Assembly: GCF_023343835.1 (NCBI RefSeq)
Contig: NC_064442.1
Coordinates: 17,780,501 to 17,844,500, forward strand
Length of the DNA: 64,000 nucleotides
Direction of reading: 5' to 3'
Source: Lagopus muta
Taxonomy: Eukaryota > Chordata > Aves > Galliformes > Phasianidae
This document shows positions 1 through 10,544 of the stretch, one piece after another. The first letter of the stretch is position 1, and each line of letters opens with the position of its first letter. The notes below the pieces were generated by a model. That model was given only the letters and a program-made list of their open reading frames with translations, did no database searches and had not been told where the DNA came from. Position numbers and translations under genes: made by a program.

Positions 1-257
1 GGTAAAATGCTTGCTCATTCAGCCACCCACATGTGCTGGAAAGCTGAAAAGGCCATTAGTAGCATCATGCAATGAAGCTGCTGTGATTTGGTAGCTGGGG
101 ACATGCCATAGGAATGCTCTCCAGCAGTGCTCAGGATGTGGCCGTGGACATGTTCAAACCATTCGTTGGGGGAAGTGGGACACAATTTGGGAAGCTCTCA
201 GGAGAGCCCTTTTGGGCTGTGACACCAGCAAAAGACAAACGCTCAGCCCAGGAGGAT

Positions 258-263
258 TTTATT
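258..263 (-). terminator. Probable polyadenylation signal of PML-A
   Basis: AATAAA on the minus strand, about 130 nt past the PML-A stop. Bases 1-391 would then be its 3' UTR and downstream flank; I see no other gene there. Confidence 0.5.
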
Positions 264-391
264 GGCACAGCAAGTGAGGTGGGGAGCTTGGTCCCTGCAG
301 CGACTTTCCATGGGTTTTTTAGGCATCCTGGTTTGCAGATGGAGCCCAATCCTCACTGCTCTCCTGTAGTATCATTGCACACCATTTCCCC

Positions 392-3300
392 TCACTTCTT
401 CCTCCTCTTCCTGGGGCCAGCAGTGTGCTTCCAGTCTCGCTTGCCCCTGCTGGGATGCTCCTCCTCCAGCACTGGGCTGGGGGCCTTGGGTGGTGGGTAC
501 CTGGCGGGGGGCTTGGCAGCAGGGGGAGGTGCTGCAGGACCCCGATCCGTTTCATTCTGCTGCGAGGTGCTGGGGCAGAACAAATCTAGCAGGTTGGAGG
601 GCTCCTGTGGGGTGGGCACAGATCTGGGGTCCTGAGGCCTCGGTTGCAGCATTGTCCCCATAGAGGAGGCGATGGCACTGAGGGAGCGGGCCATGGAGTG
701 CACCCCACGGGACAGGGACACCAGGTGTTTGTTCTGTCTGCGCTGAGCCTGCAGCAGGCAAGCGCTGACCCCCAGCAGCTCATCCATGTGCTGCAGGTGT
801 GCCCTGGCCCAGCAACCAAAATCTTCCTGCAGGGCGGCCAGGGAGGCCTGGAGGCTCTTGGGGAGAGATGTGGTGTCCCCAGCAGCACTGAGAGGTGATG
901 CTGAGCCTTCCTCTGCTCCTTCATCCCGCTGTGCAGCAGGGGTGGGTGGTGTGGGGGGTGCGTCTCCTCCTGGGCTATGGGGCTGAGGCTGCAGGTCGAG
1001 GGTCGGAGTGCTGCTGTCCTCAGATGGCGTGTCCTGCTGGCGGACAGCGGGACCTGCTGTGGGGAGCGGGGCTGAAGGGAGCAGGAGAGGGAGCTTAGCA
1101 AGGACAGCATGGATGGAGCGCTCAGCAGATGGCAGCACACCGGGGCCCAGGGACAGAGGCGACCCGTGTGCATGCCACACGTCTTGGAGAGGACAACCCC
1201 AGCCCTCCTGCACACCCGCATCCACATGCCACTCACCTTCCCCAGCCCAGGGCACAGATAACTTACCATCATCCCTCCCCTTACAGTGCACTGGGGGCTG
1301 GCTGCACTCAGTGAGCCCCACCATCACTTTGGCAGCAACGGAAGCAACGGTGGCATCCCAGCCTCGGAGCGAGGGCAGCAACCACCGTCCTCCAAGTGGG
1401 AGGAGATGTGAATCCCAACGTAGGACACCCAGCCTGGCTTTTGGCCTCCACCCAGCTCCGCGGAGCAGCGTGCCCACATCTCACCTTGCAGCCCCTCGAT
1501 GCGCTCAGCCAGCGCCTGCAGCCTGGCACGGCACTCAGCAAAGTCCTCGTGCAGCCCCAGCTCCCCATCCGCCGCTGGGCGCTGCCTCCGCAGCTCCTCC
1601 AGCGCATCCTTGACGAAGGGCTGCATGTCCATCACCTCCTGCTCCGTGGCATAGAGGCCCATCTTCTCCACCAGCCTCTCGCCCGCCTCCATCCTCCGCA
1701 GCACGGCCTCCACGTGCCGCAGCTCCCTCTCCAGCTCCCTGCGGCTCTTCTCCTGCCTCCTCTCCACCGTGGCCAGCAGCTCCTCCTCCTCGTGCCGGAT
1801 CAGCCTCACCAGCTGCTCCACGCGCTGCCTCACCAGCTCCCGCACCCCGAGCCCCGCCGCCTCCAGCCGCGCCGCCTCGTCCTGCAGCGCCGCACGCGAC
1901 GCCTCGAAGCCGCCCCGCCGCCGCGCCAGCTCCTGCCCCAGCGCTGCCAGCTCGTCCCGCCGCAGCCGTGCCTCCGTGCTGATGTCGCAGTGCTGCCCGC
2001 TGTGAGCAGCGTCCAGCAGAGCGCAGATGCAGCACACCGCCCTGCAGCACTGCTTGCAGTAGATGCTGTCGAGGTGAGAAGAGGCGGAGCAGCCGAGATG
2101 AAGGGAGCAATGTAAGAACAGAAGGAGTTATTTACTCAAAGGGCGGTGGAGCGCTCAGAGAGGTGTGTGTGCCCCATCCCTGGAGGTGCCCCAGGCCATG
2201 GATGGGGCTGTGGGCAGCCTGATTCCATGGCAGGGGTTGGAGCTGGGAGGGCTTTAGGATCCCTTCCATCCTATGCCATTCTATGAACCTCTAATTCTAT
2301 GATCATCTGTTCTTAGAATCATAGAATGGTTGGGTTGGAGGAGACCTTAAAGCCCAACCAATTCCAGCTCTTCACCATGAGCTGGCTGCCCCCCACGAGC
2401 TCAAGCTACCCAGGGCCCCATCCATGGCTTCAGGCACCTCCATGGATAGAGCACCCACAGCACCTCCGGGCAACCTTAGACATTCCACCCACTGCCTTCC
2501 TGGCCTCCAGCAGTCTCCTCATCCTCATCCTCATCCTCATCCTCATCCTCATCCTCATCCTCATCCTCATCCTCATCCTCATCCCATGCCCTCCTCTGGC
2601 CCCATCAGCAGCCCCAGCGCTTCCTCCCTGCTCCCCACTGGTCACTGCAACCGACTCCCATCCAACTTTTCCATCTGGTGGCCCTCAGCAGAGGGACAGA
2701 ACCACCTCGCTCAGCCCAAAGATGAATGACAAGAAGTTCCCTACCTTAGAGTCTGCTTCTGGTGGGTCGGGATGGGGCAGGACAAGCTGCTGGTCCTCCT
2801 GGTGCCCTCGAGGAACTCCTGCGGCGATCCCACCCTGATGTCCTGAACCCTCTTGGCCTCGTGGTTCTCCTGCTTGACGTAGCGCTGGTGGGTCTCGAAG
2901 CACTTTGTGCACAGGAATTCCTTGCACTCCGGGCACCAGTACTCACTGCTGCTCCCACAGTTGTCACACAGCAGCTCGGCCCCGCTGACCACACGCCGGT
3001 AGATGCTCAGGCGGGCCTGCAGGCTGCTGAACAGCACGTTGTCCACGTCGGGGATGCCGTCAGGCTGCGGGATGGGCGCCTGGCACACGGGGCACTGCCC
3101 TACAGGTTTGTTCTCTCTCAGGCAGCCCAGGCACAGCGTGTGCAGGCAGGTGAGCAGCTTCAGGTCGGGCGATTCCTGCCGGCAGCCCTCGCACAGCACG
3201 AACTGGAAGTCGTCCTCCAGCGGCTTGGTGAGGCGAGGGAAGAGACAGAGCTTCAGAACCCCCGTCCTGGCCCAGGTGAGCGGCCACTTCCTACCTGCGG

Positions 3301-3633
3301 GGCGCTGGTTCTCGCTCAGCACTTCCCCTCCCCATAGCACGAGGGGCAACGCGTTGGCAGCGTTGGAGGGTGGGGATGGGACAGGGGGCACCCACCCGCC
3401 CTGCCACCCCCGTCCCCCTCCCTGCCGCCGCCCCACTCTGCAGCCCCCCACACTCCCATCGCACCCACTCCATACGCATGAAAGGATGAAAGCCCTCCAA
3501 AAGGTCCCAGCACAGCCCCGTGCCCACCGCCCCGTCGGGGCACAGCCCTCTGCCGCCCCCCCGTCTCCTCCCACCCCACTGCCCCCCGCTGCCGGCCGGG
3601 GCTCACCGGGACCGCGGGTTCGAGGCCGTCCAT
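392..3633 (-). CDS. PML paralogue A (TRIM19-like), 588 aa, 4 coding exons
   Basis: A tripartite-motif protein of the PML family, the scaffold of nuclear bodies. Exons on the minus strand: 3633-3607, 3223-2745, 2065-1485, 1071-392; phases 0, 2, 1 join into an open frame of 1767 nt. Start ATG at 3633 gives MDGLEPAVP before the splice. Residues 20-58 form a C3HC4 RING (CEGC, CLHTLCLGC, CPVC), followed by B-box 1 (CDNC...CPEC...CTKC), B-box 2 with the CC pair known in human PML as the arsenic-binding site, and a long coiled coil (about 200-360). The last exon is unlike human PML: acidic and proline-rich, then an amphipathic stretch (about 432-505), then a basic tail ending RKRRKK, probably a nuclear localisation signal. 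No SUMO-interacting motif is visible. An alternative acceptor 15 nt further in (at CCCACAG) would keep frame. It looks intact, so I do not call it a pseudogene; expression is unproven. Confidence 0.85.
2150..2313 (+). mobile_element. CR1 LINE 3' fragment in PML-A intron 2
   Basis: Matches the CR1 tail: a stretch ending with GGGCTTTAGGATCCCTTCC, then CCATTCTATGA and further ATTCTATGAT-type units. It is a 5'-truncated copy of a non-LTR retrotransposon typical of birds. It ends directly against an oppositely oriented CR1 copy. Confidence 0.8.
2314..2490 (-). mobile_element. CR1 LINE 3' fragment, reverse orientation
   Basis: Begins TAGAATCATAGAATGGTTGG, the reverse complement of a CR1 3' end, and continues through the familiar CTGCCCCCCACGAGCTC and CCAGGGCCCCATCCATGG segments. 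Truncated at its 5' end. Lies tail to tail with the preceding copy. Confidence 0.8.
2514..2586 (+). repeat. (TCATCC)n microsatellite
   Basis: About 12 tandem copies of TCATCC in PML-A intron 2, just past the reverse CR1 fragment. Open frames across it on both strands (MRMRMR, PHPHPH) are artefacts of the hexamer. Confidence 0.95.
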
Positions 3634-3677
3634 GGCGTGGCACGGACCCGGGGCTCCCCCCGCCTCTCCCGTCGCTC

Positions 3678-3690
3678 AGTTTCGGTTTCC
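3678..3690 (-). promoter_or_regulatory. Interferon-stimulated response element upstream of PML-A
   Basis: The minus strand reads GGGAAACCGAAACT, a perfect GAAANNGAAACT ISRE, about 45 bp upstream of the PML-A start codon. Human PML is known to be induced by interferon through an ISRE near its first exon. This supports PML-A being a live, interferon-responsive gene. Confidence 0.7.
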
Positions 3691-3699
3691 CGGTGCTGC

Positions 3700-4179
3700 A
3701 GACTCCTCCTCCGGGCGGGACCTATGTTAACTGCTGCCGGGAAGCCATTTCCATGGGAGGAGCTGCACACCGGCTCCTCTCCATCCTTCCATCCACTCCC
3801 CGCTGGTGGCTATGGGACCACCGTCAAGTGGAGACCGTGACCAAAGGAGTGGCAGCTAAAAGGACTGTGACTGAGGGGGGACATCACCAAACGGGGGGGT
3901 ACCCCCACCATGGACCGGTTGGGGTTACTCAGAACAGAGATGCTTTCACCTCTGGGTGCTGAGCATCCCCACACAGGCTATCGGTAGGAATGGGGAAACT
4001 GAGGCATGGCTCAGTGCAGCGGGGCATGGGGGAGAGCCCACAGGATCACAGAATGACCAGGGTTGGAAGGGACCTCGAAGATCATGAATCTCCAACCCCC
4101 CTGCCGCATGCAGGGGCCACCAACCTACGTGCAGGGTCACCAACCGAAGCCACCATCCTGTTACTACCCTTAGAGTATG
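3700..4179. other. Spacer between PML-A promoter and STOML1 3' end
   Basis: No gene seen. It holds the upstream flank of PML-A and a short CR1 fragment near its right end. Confidence 0.6.
4040..4142 (-). mobile_element. CR1 LINE 3' fragment
   Basis: Starts GGATCACAGAATGACCAGGG and continues with GGAAGGGACCTCGAAGATCA and a CCAACCCCCCTGC segment, the reverse complement of a CR1 tail. Lies between the two minus-strand genes PML-A and STOML1. Confidence 0.75.
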
Positions 4180-4185
4180 TTTATT
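4180..4185 (-). terminator. Probable polyadenylation signal of STOML1
   Basis: AATAAA on the minus strand about 440 nt past the STOML1 stop codon; 4180-4627 would be the 3' UTR. Confidence 0.5.
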
Positions 4186-4627
4186 GGGATAGAAAGGAAG
4201 CTTACAAAATAAAGAGCTACGGATACATGGCTGGACGCAGCCCCACGCACGCAGCGCAGACAGAGCTCACACCACACAACGCAGAAACAAAAATCAACGC
4301 CGTCACTCCTTGTGTTGGAAGGGGCAACTCCAGGCTGCTCCTTCCCCGGATGCCACCTCTGCTCCCTCCCCAAAAGGCAGCAGCTGCAAGGACCACACGG
4401 CCCAAAGCTGGGGTGCCCACTGGATGCATTGCAGGCAAGGGGTGAGACAAGACAAGCACAAAGGCAGCTGGAGGGGCTCAGCCAAGGACTGATGCCTCCG
4501 TTGCCTCAGTTTCCCCGCTCAGGCCTTCACCCGCCTCCTGTCATCCCACGGGGAGGGCAGGCAGCATCCTCACCATGTTCTTCTGCTGTCCCCCACCTAC
4601 AGACACACACACAGGGACACGCTTGCT

Positions 4628-7067
4628 CTATCTGTGCAGCTTCACGGCCTTGAAGAGCTCCTCCAGGCGGAGGGCCAGCTGCAAGTCGCCCTGCACCCGC
4701 AGCCTCCCGCTCATGTAGGCAGCCAGGGGCCGCAGCTCGCCCAGCATCAGCTCCTGCAGGTCCTCCTCTGCCACTTCCAGCACCACATCAGGGCTGCCCT
4801 GGGGCACACCGCAGCCAGCCCGCCCGCTGCCTGTTGGACATGGATGGGGTGAGAGGGAGCAGCTGTGAGCTGGGACGCCGACCATGAGGAGATCCCCTAG
4901 AGCACCCACCCCACCGTAAGACCCCACCTGAGGAGAGGTCTATGAAGAAGGTGCTGCGGGCGCCGCCGGGCAGGATGATGTCCACCTGGTAGGATGCTCC
5001 CACCTGGCTCACCAGAGCCTCGGAGAGGATGGGCTCCACGGCTGAGAGCAGCTCGGCCACGCTGGGCCTCCTCCTGGGGGGGTCCACCTCGCTCACTGTC
5101 ACCACGCTGTCTGCTGGGACAAAGGGATGGAACAGGGGACACTTTCAGGATGAGCTCTGCTGGTCCACAAGGACCCCCACCACATGGCACTCCCTCCTCC
5201 AGCCTCCACCAGATGCCCATAGCTTTCATTCCCTTGCTTGCCCCAGTCTTCCTTAGCCAAAATTGCTGAAGGGATGACACATCCAGAATAGTCACACTGC
5301 AACCACAGAGCACATTTTTTCCTTCTTAGGAATAAGCAGGGGCCTGAGCTGACACGTGAGTCTTCCTCCCATCCCCGTGACTCAAAGCACCTGGGGAAAA
5401 ATCTTGCTGTCACTTCCCACCCCTTCTGAGAGCCGTGCCAAGCTCCCAGCATGAAACCTGAGCTGCCCCCAGCCTGTCTGTGCTGTGCTCACAGGGCAGT
5501 GGTATCTGCAGGACTTTGGCTCCTCTTTCTAACATCCTGTGGGCTCAAAGGTTATGGGCTCCTACCTGCCTCTGGGGCGCCAGGTTTGCTGTCAAGGAGG
5601 TGGGAAGCCAGCTGTGGGGGAGAGCCCTCCAGCACCGGGGCTATGGCACCCAGAGGTCCCTGCAGGGCATCCCGGGGTGGCTGCAGCACCGCCTCCATCG
5701 TCAGTTCCACGCGATCCACCTCCAGTCCCCAGGACTTGGTCATGTCATTGATGTCCAACTGAGGAAAGAAGGGGAAGAGAGGTTGTGGGAGACCGTGGAG
5801 ACAACAGATCCCACAGCTCAGCGTGCTGCTGGTTTAGACCTGAGGTGTACCCCCAGCCAGGGGACACCCCAGGCCATTCTCACCAGCAGCTGCTCTCCGA
5901 TGCGTAGCTTCTCCCCCTGGATCTCCCGCAGGCTCTTCTTGCCCAAGGCCTTGGCCATGGCGCTCTGTGCTGTCATGCGAGTGGCTGCCACGAGGTCCTT
6001 CACCACCAGCACTGACAGTGCGGGGTCCCACACACGGAACTGCACGTCAGCACCCATGGAGAGCACGGCACCGTCCCGGGAGATCAGCTGGGAGAGGGGG
6101 TCAGGGTCTGCACCACTGCACCCCACGCCCAAACTCCCACAAGGTTCCCTCCCCCATCTCTTTAATAAAGCCAACCCCAATGATGACATTTGGGCTGCTC
6201 AGAATGACAACTTCCAGCCATTGCTGAGAGACATTTGGATACGGGCTGATGCTTTGGAGATGTCTCCACTTGGGAACATCCATTGACCAGGATACAGAAG
6301 GTCAATAGGTGCCTCCCAGCCCCAGGGCTCGTGGCTCCCAGCCCTGTAACGCTCCTTGCCTCACCATGAGGATAGGCAGAATGCTGCTCTGGGTATTTGG
6401 GACGCCTCAAGGGTGGCTCACCTTGCAGGGGGGCACATTGAAGGCCCGTGTTCTCAGATCCACACGCTGCCAGTGGTCAATGAAGGGCAGCAGCAGCACC
6501 ACGCCAGGGCCCTGCGGTGCACGGAGGCGGCCCAGGCGGAAGATGACCATTCGTTCATAGGTAGGCACTATCTGAGGGTTGGACACAGAGACAGGGACAG
6601 GAGTGAAACGCCAGGCACTGCCTACCCACAGAGCACGGGCTGCCACCCTGCTCCTCACCTGCTCCCTTCCCTTACCTTCAAGGCAAACCAGCCTGAGATG
6701 GGGAAGGTGAGGAGCATCAGTAGGAAGACCAAGGAGGTGATGATTCCATGGCAGATCCAGGACAGCCAACCCTGGGAGGAGTCTGAAAGGGGGGCAGGGA
6801 ATGTGCACCCACCAGCAAACCCCACCCAGGCCGAGTGAGAGCACCCAGCCACAACAACACCCTGCTGGAAGCCCCAGAGGAGAAGAAAGCAGCATCTCCC
6901 CTCTGCAGTCGGGGCTCACCTGCAGCATTCCTGGCCGATCCCAGCTGGTCTGCCTTGGATCCGAAGGAGAAGAAGCCCTTCTGTGCACCGTACAGCCCAA
7001 TGCTGGACTGCTGGAAGCGGTCAAAATCCCCTAAGGGAAGTGCCTGGTATCCCGACCTGCTGAACAT
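4628..7067 (-). CDS. STOML1: Stomatin-like protein 1 (STOML1), 395 aa, 7 exons
   Basis: A membrane-hairpin protein of late endosomes with a stomatin/SPFH domain and a C-terminal SCP2 sterol-carrier domain; in mammals it modulates acid-sensing channels and cholesterol traffic. Exons on the minus strand: 7067-6920, 6782-6676, 6571-6422, 6087-5884, 5758-5566, 5110-4928, 4830-4628; 1188 nt with all phases consistent. The N terminus MFSRSGYQALPLGDFDRFQQ matches human almost residue for residue. The hydrophobic hairpin is at about 57-80, the SPFH domain about 80-235 (YERMVIFRLGRLRAPQGPG), and the SCP2 domain about 285-395 (SEALVSQVGASYQVDIILPG). Human STOML1 is 398 aa. It shares a short head-to-head promoter with PML-B, as in human. 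Confidence 0.97.
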
Positions 7068-7881
7068 CTCCCTGCTGCAATGTGCAACGCCGAGAGGGTA
7101 AAAAACCCAACAGCCCTATTGCAGCCGTGCTGCAATAAAGCAATGCTGTCTTGGTTTTCCTTGCTGGAGCGTCAGTCCGGTCTGGGGCCGGGGGGTTCCA
7201 TCCTCCCGGCGGTTCCTAGATGAGGATGAGGATGCAGAGGGGAAGGAGGGAGCTGCCGGAGCTTCCTGGTCCGCCCCTCATGTGGCTGTGACGGCAGAGG
7301 GACGCAAGGCTCACGGCGGGGTGAGTTTTTCCGGCGGCTGCAATGCTCGGGAAACGCTCCGGCGACCTCGGGGAGCGTCGCGTCCTCTGCCGTACTCATA
7401 CCTGGGGGGATCCGGAGGGTCCCGCATCCCTACGGGGTCCCCTCCAACCCCTTAGGAAATAGGGAAATAAATATATTTTTTTTCCCAGCAAATCCCTCTC
7501 CACGCGGCCTTCTCGTGCCGACAAAACAAGCGCTCCTCCATCTCGGTAGCCGACAAAAGGGGGTGGTACCCTGTGGGTGTCTGCATCCCCCCCCCCCCCC
7601 AGCATCACCCTGTGGGTACCGGCATTCCCCCCGTAGCATCACCCTATGGTGTCTGCATCCCCCCCGGCAGCATCCCCCACCGATATTCTCCCTCCCAGTG
7701 CAGTGGGATGGCAGGAACGGGACGAGCGGTACATGGGACCCCCGTTGGACCGTGCCCCGTCCCGGACTCGTCCCGTCCCGCCTTCTCCCATCATCCCCGC
7801 CTTCCTCCCTCCCCCAGCTCCTCCTTCTCCCCACGCCGGACTGCAGAAACGAAAGCGGAGCCTCCGGCCCAGCGCGCCGAA
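7068..7881. promoter_or_regulatory. STOML1/PML-B bidirectional promoter region
   Basis: An 814-bp interval between the start codons of two divergent genes. It is GC-rich, with poly-C runs (about 7590-7603 and 7661-7668) and no TATA box in an obvious place, as expected for a CpG-island promoter. A T-rich patch lies near 7470-7485. The same head-to-head arrangement exists in mammals. Confidence 0.65.
7846..7856 (+). promoter_or_regulatory. IRF-type element in the PML-B leader
   Basis: GAAACGAAAGC contains AANNGAAA, the core bound by interferon regulatory factors, 26 bp upstream of the PML-B ATG. The two GAAA units are one base apart rather than two, so it is a weaker match to a full ISRE than the one at PML-A. 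Confidence 0.4.
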
Positions 7882-10544
7882 ATGCCCGGCAGCCCCGAAG
7901 CCCCCCGACCATCCGAATCCCAAGAAGGTAAATAGGGTCCCCCCGCCGCCGTGTGCCTGCTCCGCGCTTATTACTATGCGGGGAGGCGGGCTGGGGGGGT
8001 GGGGGATAGGCAGAATGGGAGCCCCCCCAGTAGGCTCTGTGGGTGGGTTACACGTGTGGGTTGCAACGGGGTCACAATTGGGATGCAAAGCTGTTCTTTG
8101 AGAGGGATACAGAAAATGTGGAGGGAGGTGGCAAGGGGAGGCACCGTGGTTTGTGTGGGGCTCGCTGGTGGGCTGGGGAAGGATGTGGGGGGCTTTGGGG
8201 ACAGGACAGTTCCACCCCAGAGGCTGGAACCATACGGTGGGGACGCGATTTGTCCATTCTTGAATCCCCCATGGCAAGATCCGGAAGCAGCAAAAGTGAA
8301 AGGAAAAAATCAATTGGCACGTTTGGATTCTCCCTGTGTAACCCCGAATCCAACGCTCCAAACGCACACAGCTCATTTCTCCCTACTTCTCCCGCTTCCT
8401 CTTCCTACCCAGATGGCCCTGCTGCCCCCAAGGAGCCGGGGGTCACACCCGGACCCTCGCAGTGCCCCGCTCCCTCTGGGCTATCAGGGGAGGGCGACTT
8501 CCAGTTCGTGCTGTGCGAGGGCTGCCGGCAGGAATCGCCCAACCTGAAGCTGCTCACCTGCCTGCACACGCTGTGCCTGGGCTGCCTGAGAGAGAACAAA
8601 CCTGTAGGGCAGTGCCCCGTGTGCCAGGCGCCCATCCCGCAGCCTGATGGCATCCCCGACGTGGACAACGTGCTGTTCAGCAGCCTGCAGGCCCGTCTGC
8701 GCGTCTACCGGCGGATCAGCAGCGGGGGGCTGAGCTGCTGCCGGTGTCGGCGGGAGGCAGCGGCCGTGTGGTGCTCAGAGTGCGAGGAGTTCCTGTGCCC
8801 GGGCTGCTTTGAGGACCACCAGTGGTTCTTTAAGAAGAGGAGCCACGAAGCCAGGAAGGTGGAAGAGCTGAGAGCCGAGTCGGCGCATCGCTTCCTGGAG
8901 GGCACCAAGAAATCGTGCAGCCTCTTCTGCTCCAGCCCTGGGCACACCGAGCAGGGCCACGTCACCAGGTGAGCAACACAGCACTGCGTCGTGCCCCCTG
9001 TGCATGGGGACGCGGCGCCAACCGTGTGTCCCTCCCCTCTTCCCCGCCAGCATCTTCTGCAGGAAGTGCGAGAAGCCGCTGTGCTGCTCCTGCGCGCTGC
9101 TGGATGCCCAGCACTCCCCTTTCTACTGCGACATCCGTGCCGAGATCCAGCGGCGGCAGGACGAGCTGGCAGCGCTGGGGCAGGAGCTGGCGCGGAGGCG
9201 GGGCGGCTTCGAGGCGTCGCGTGCGGCGCTGCAGGACGAGGCGGCGCGGCTGGAGGCGGCGGGGCTCGGGGTGCGGGAGCTGGTGAGGCAGCGCGTGGAG
9301 CAGCTGGTGAGGCTGATCCGGCACGAGGAGGAGGAGCTGCTGGCCACGGTGGAGAGGAGGCAGGAGAAGAGCCGCAGGGAGCTGGAGAGGGAGCTGCGGC
9401 ACGTGGAGGCCGTGCTGCGGAGGATGGAGGCGGGCGAGAGGCTGGTGGAGAAGATGGGCCTCTATGCCACGGAGCAGGAGGTGATGGACATGCAGCCCTT
9501 CGTCAAGGATGCGCTGGAGGAGCTGCGGAGGCAGCGGCCGGCGGCGGATGGGGAGCTGGGGCTGCACGAGGACTTTGCCGAGTGCCGTGCCAGGCTGCAG
9601 GCGCTGGCTGAGCGCATCGAGGGGCTGCAAGGTGAGATGTGGGCACACGTGGCCAGCGAGCACCCGGTGCTCATCTCCCTGCCTCCCTGGTCACTCTCCA
9701 CATCGCTCTCCCTGTGATGGGACAGCTGTGTTGCTTGATCTCTGCACCTCCCCAAAGGCTCCTTGGCCACCACAAAACGCTTCATTCTGGTCTCTCTTCC
9801 CAAGCCTTGCCCTCTCTCTTGCAGGTGGCGCTCCCCGGCCGGTCCCCATGGTGGAGGTGGCTCTGGAGAACAACCTGGTGAGATGTCTGTGCCCTGTCCC
9901 AGTACGGGGATGGCTCCTCACTTCCTCTATCTGCAAGTCTTCCCCATCCCACAGAGCAACTCCCAGCTTTCCCATAACCGTTGCTTTGCACTCTCTGTGC
10001 AGCAGGAGGAGCCCCCGCAGCACAGCAGCCAGGATGTTATGCCCACCTTCACCATCAGCCTCGCCGAGATGGGGGTGAGCACGGTAAGGGGCGCCCCGTT
10101 GGGGTGGGAGCTTTTGGGACCCAGAGAGGCCACCCCGTTGCCTGATGTCCCCTGTGCAGGTGTCCCAAGCCACCACGCGGTCCAAGCGGTGCCAGCCTCA
10201 TGTGGAGAGGAGCAGCCAGATCTCACCCAAGCTGCTGAAGCTGGAGCGGGATGGCGGTGAGCCCAGCTCGAGACAGTGGGATGGCAGAGGGGGGCCCAGC
10301 ACCTCCACACAGAGACACAACGGCCGCATTCCCCCCTCCAAGGCCAGCAGGAGCCACACTCGTGATGCAGGTGGGTTGTTATGGAGTCCCCTATAATGAG
10401 AGCGATCAGGAGCCCAGGCTTTGCCCTCTGGAGCTTCATCCCCATTCCATTCCCTCTGCAGAGGATGGCAGCATCATCATCAGCTCGGAGGACAGCGAGG
10501 AGGACACGGTGATGAGCGGGACATCGGACTTCACTGCTTGCTGA
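7882..10544 (+). CDS. PML: Promyelocytic leukaemia protein (PML-B, orthologue), 495 aa, 7 exons
   Basis: Scaffold of PML nuclear bodies: SUMO-linked, interferon-induced, antiviral and pro-apoptotic. Exons: 7882-7927, 8413-8968, 9051-9631, 9825-9877, 10003-10074, 10160-10256, 10462-10544; 1488 nt, all phases consistent. RING from Cys50 (CEGC, CLHTLCLGC, CPVC). B-box 1 and the adjoining EFLCPGCFEDHQWFFKK align closely with human PML, and B-box 2 has KPLCCSCALLD with the arsenic-binding Cys pair. Coiled coil about 225-390. The tail holds LKLE, a SUMO-acceptor consensus at the place of human IKME, and ends with SIIISSEDSEED, a SUMO-interacting motif like human VVVISSSEDSD. It is the orthologue by both tail and position beside STOML1. 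Much shorter than human PML-I: no C-terminal exonuclease-like region seen. Confidence 0.95.

Noticed and set aside
1396-2115. Plus-strand open frame opposite PML-A exon 3, and its mirror opposite PML-B exon 3
   Set aside because: Shadows of the coiled-coil exon; both copies show it because the exons are nearly identical.
392-3633. PML-A as a pseudogene
   Set aside because: Four exons with consistent phases, all zinc ligands present and an ISRE at the promoter argue for a working gene.
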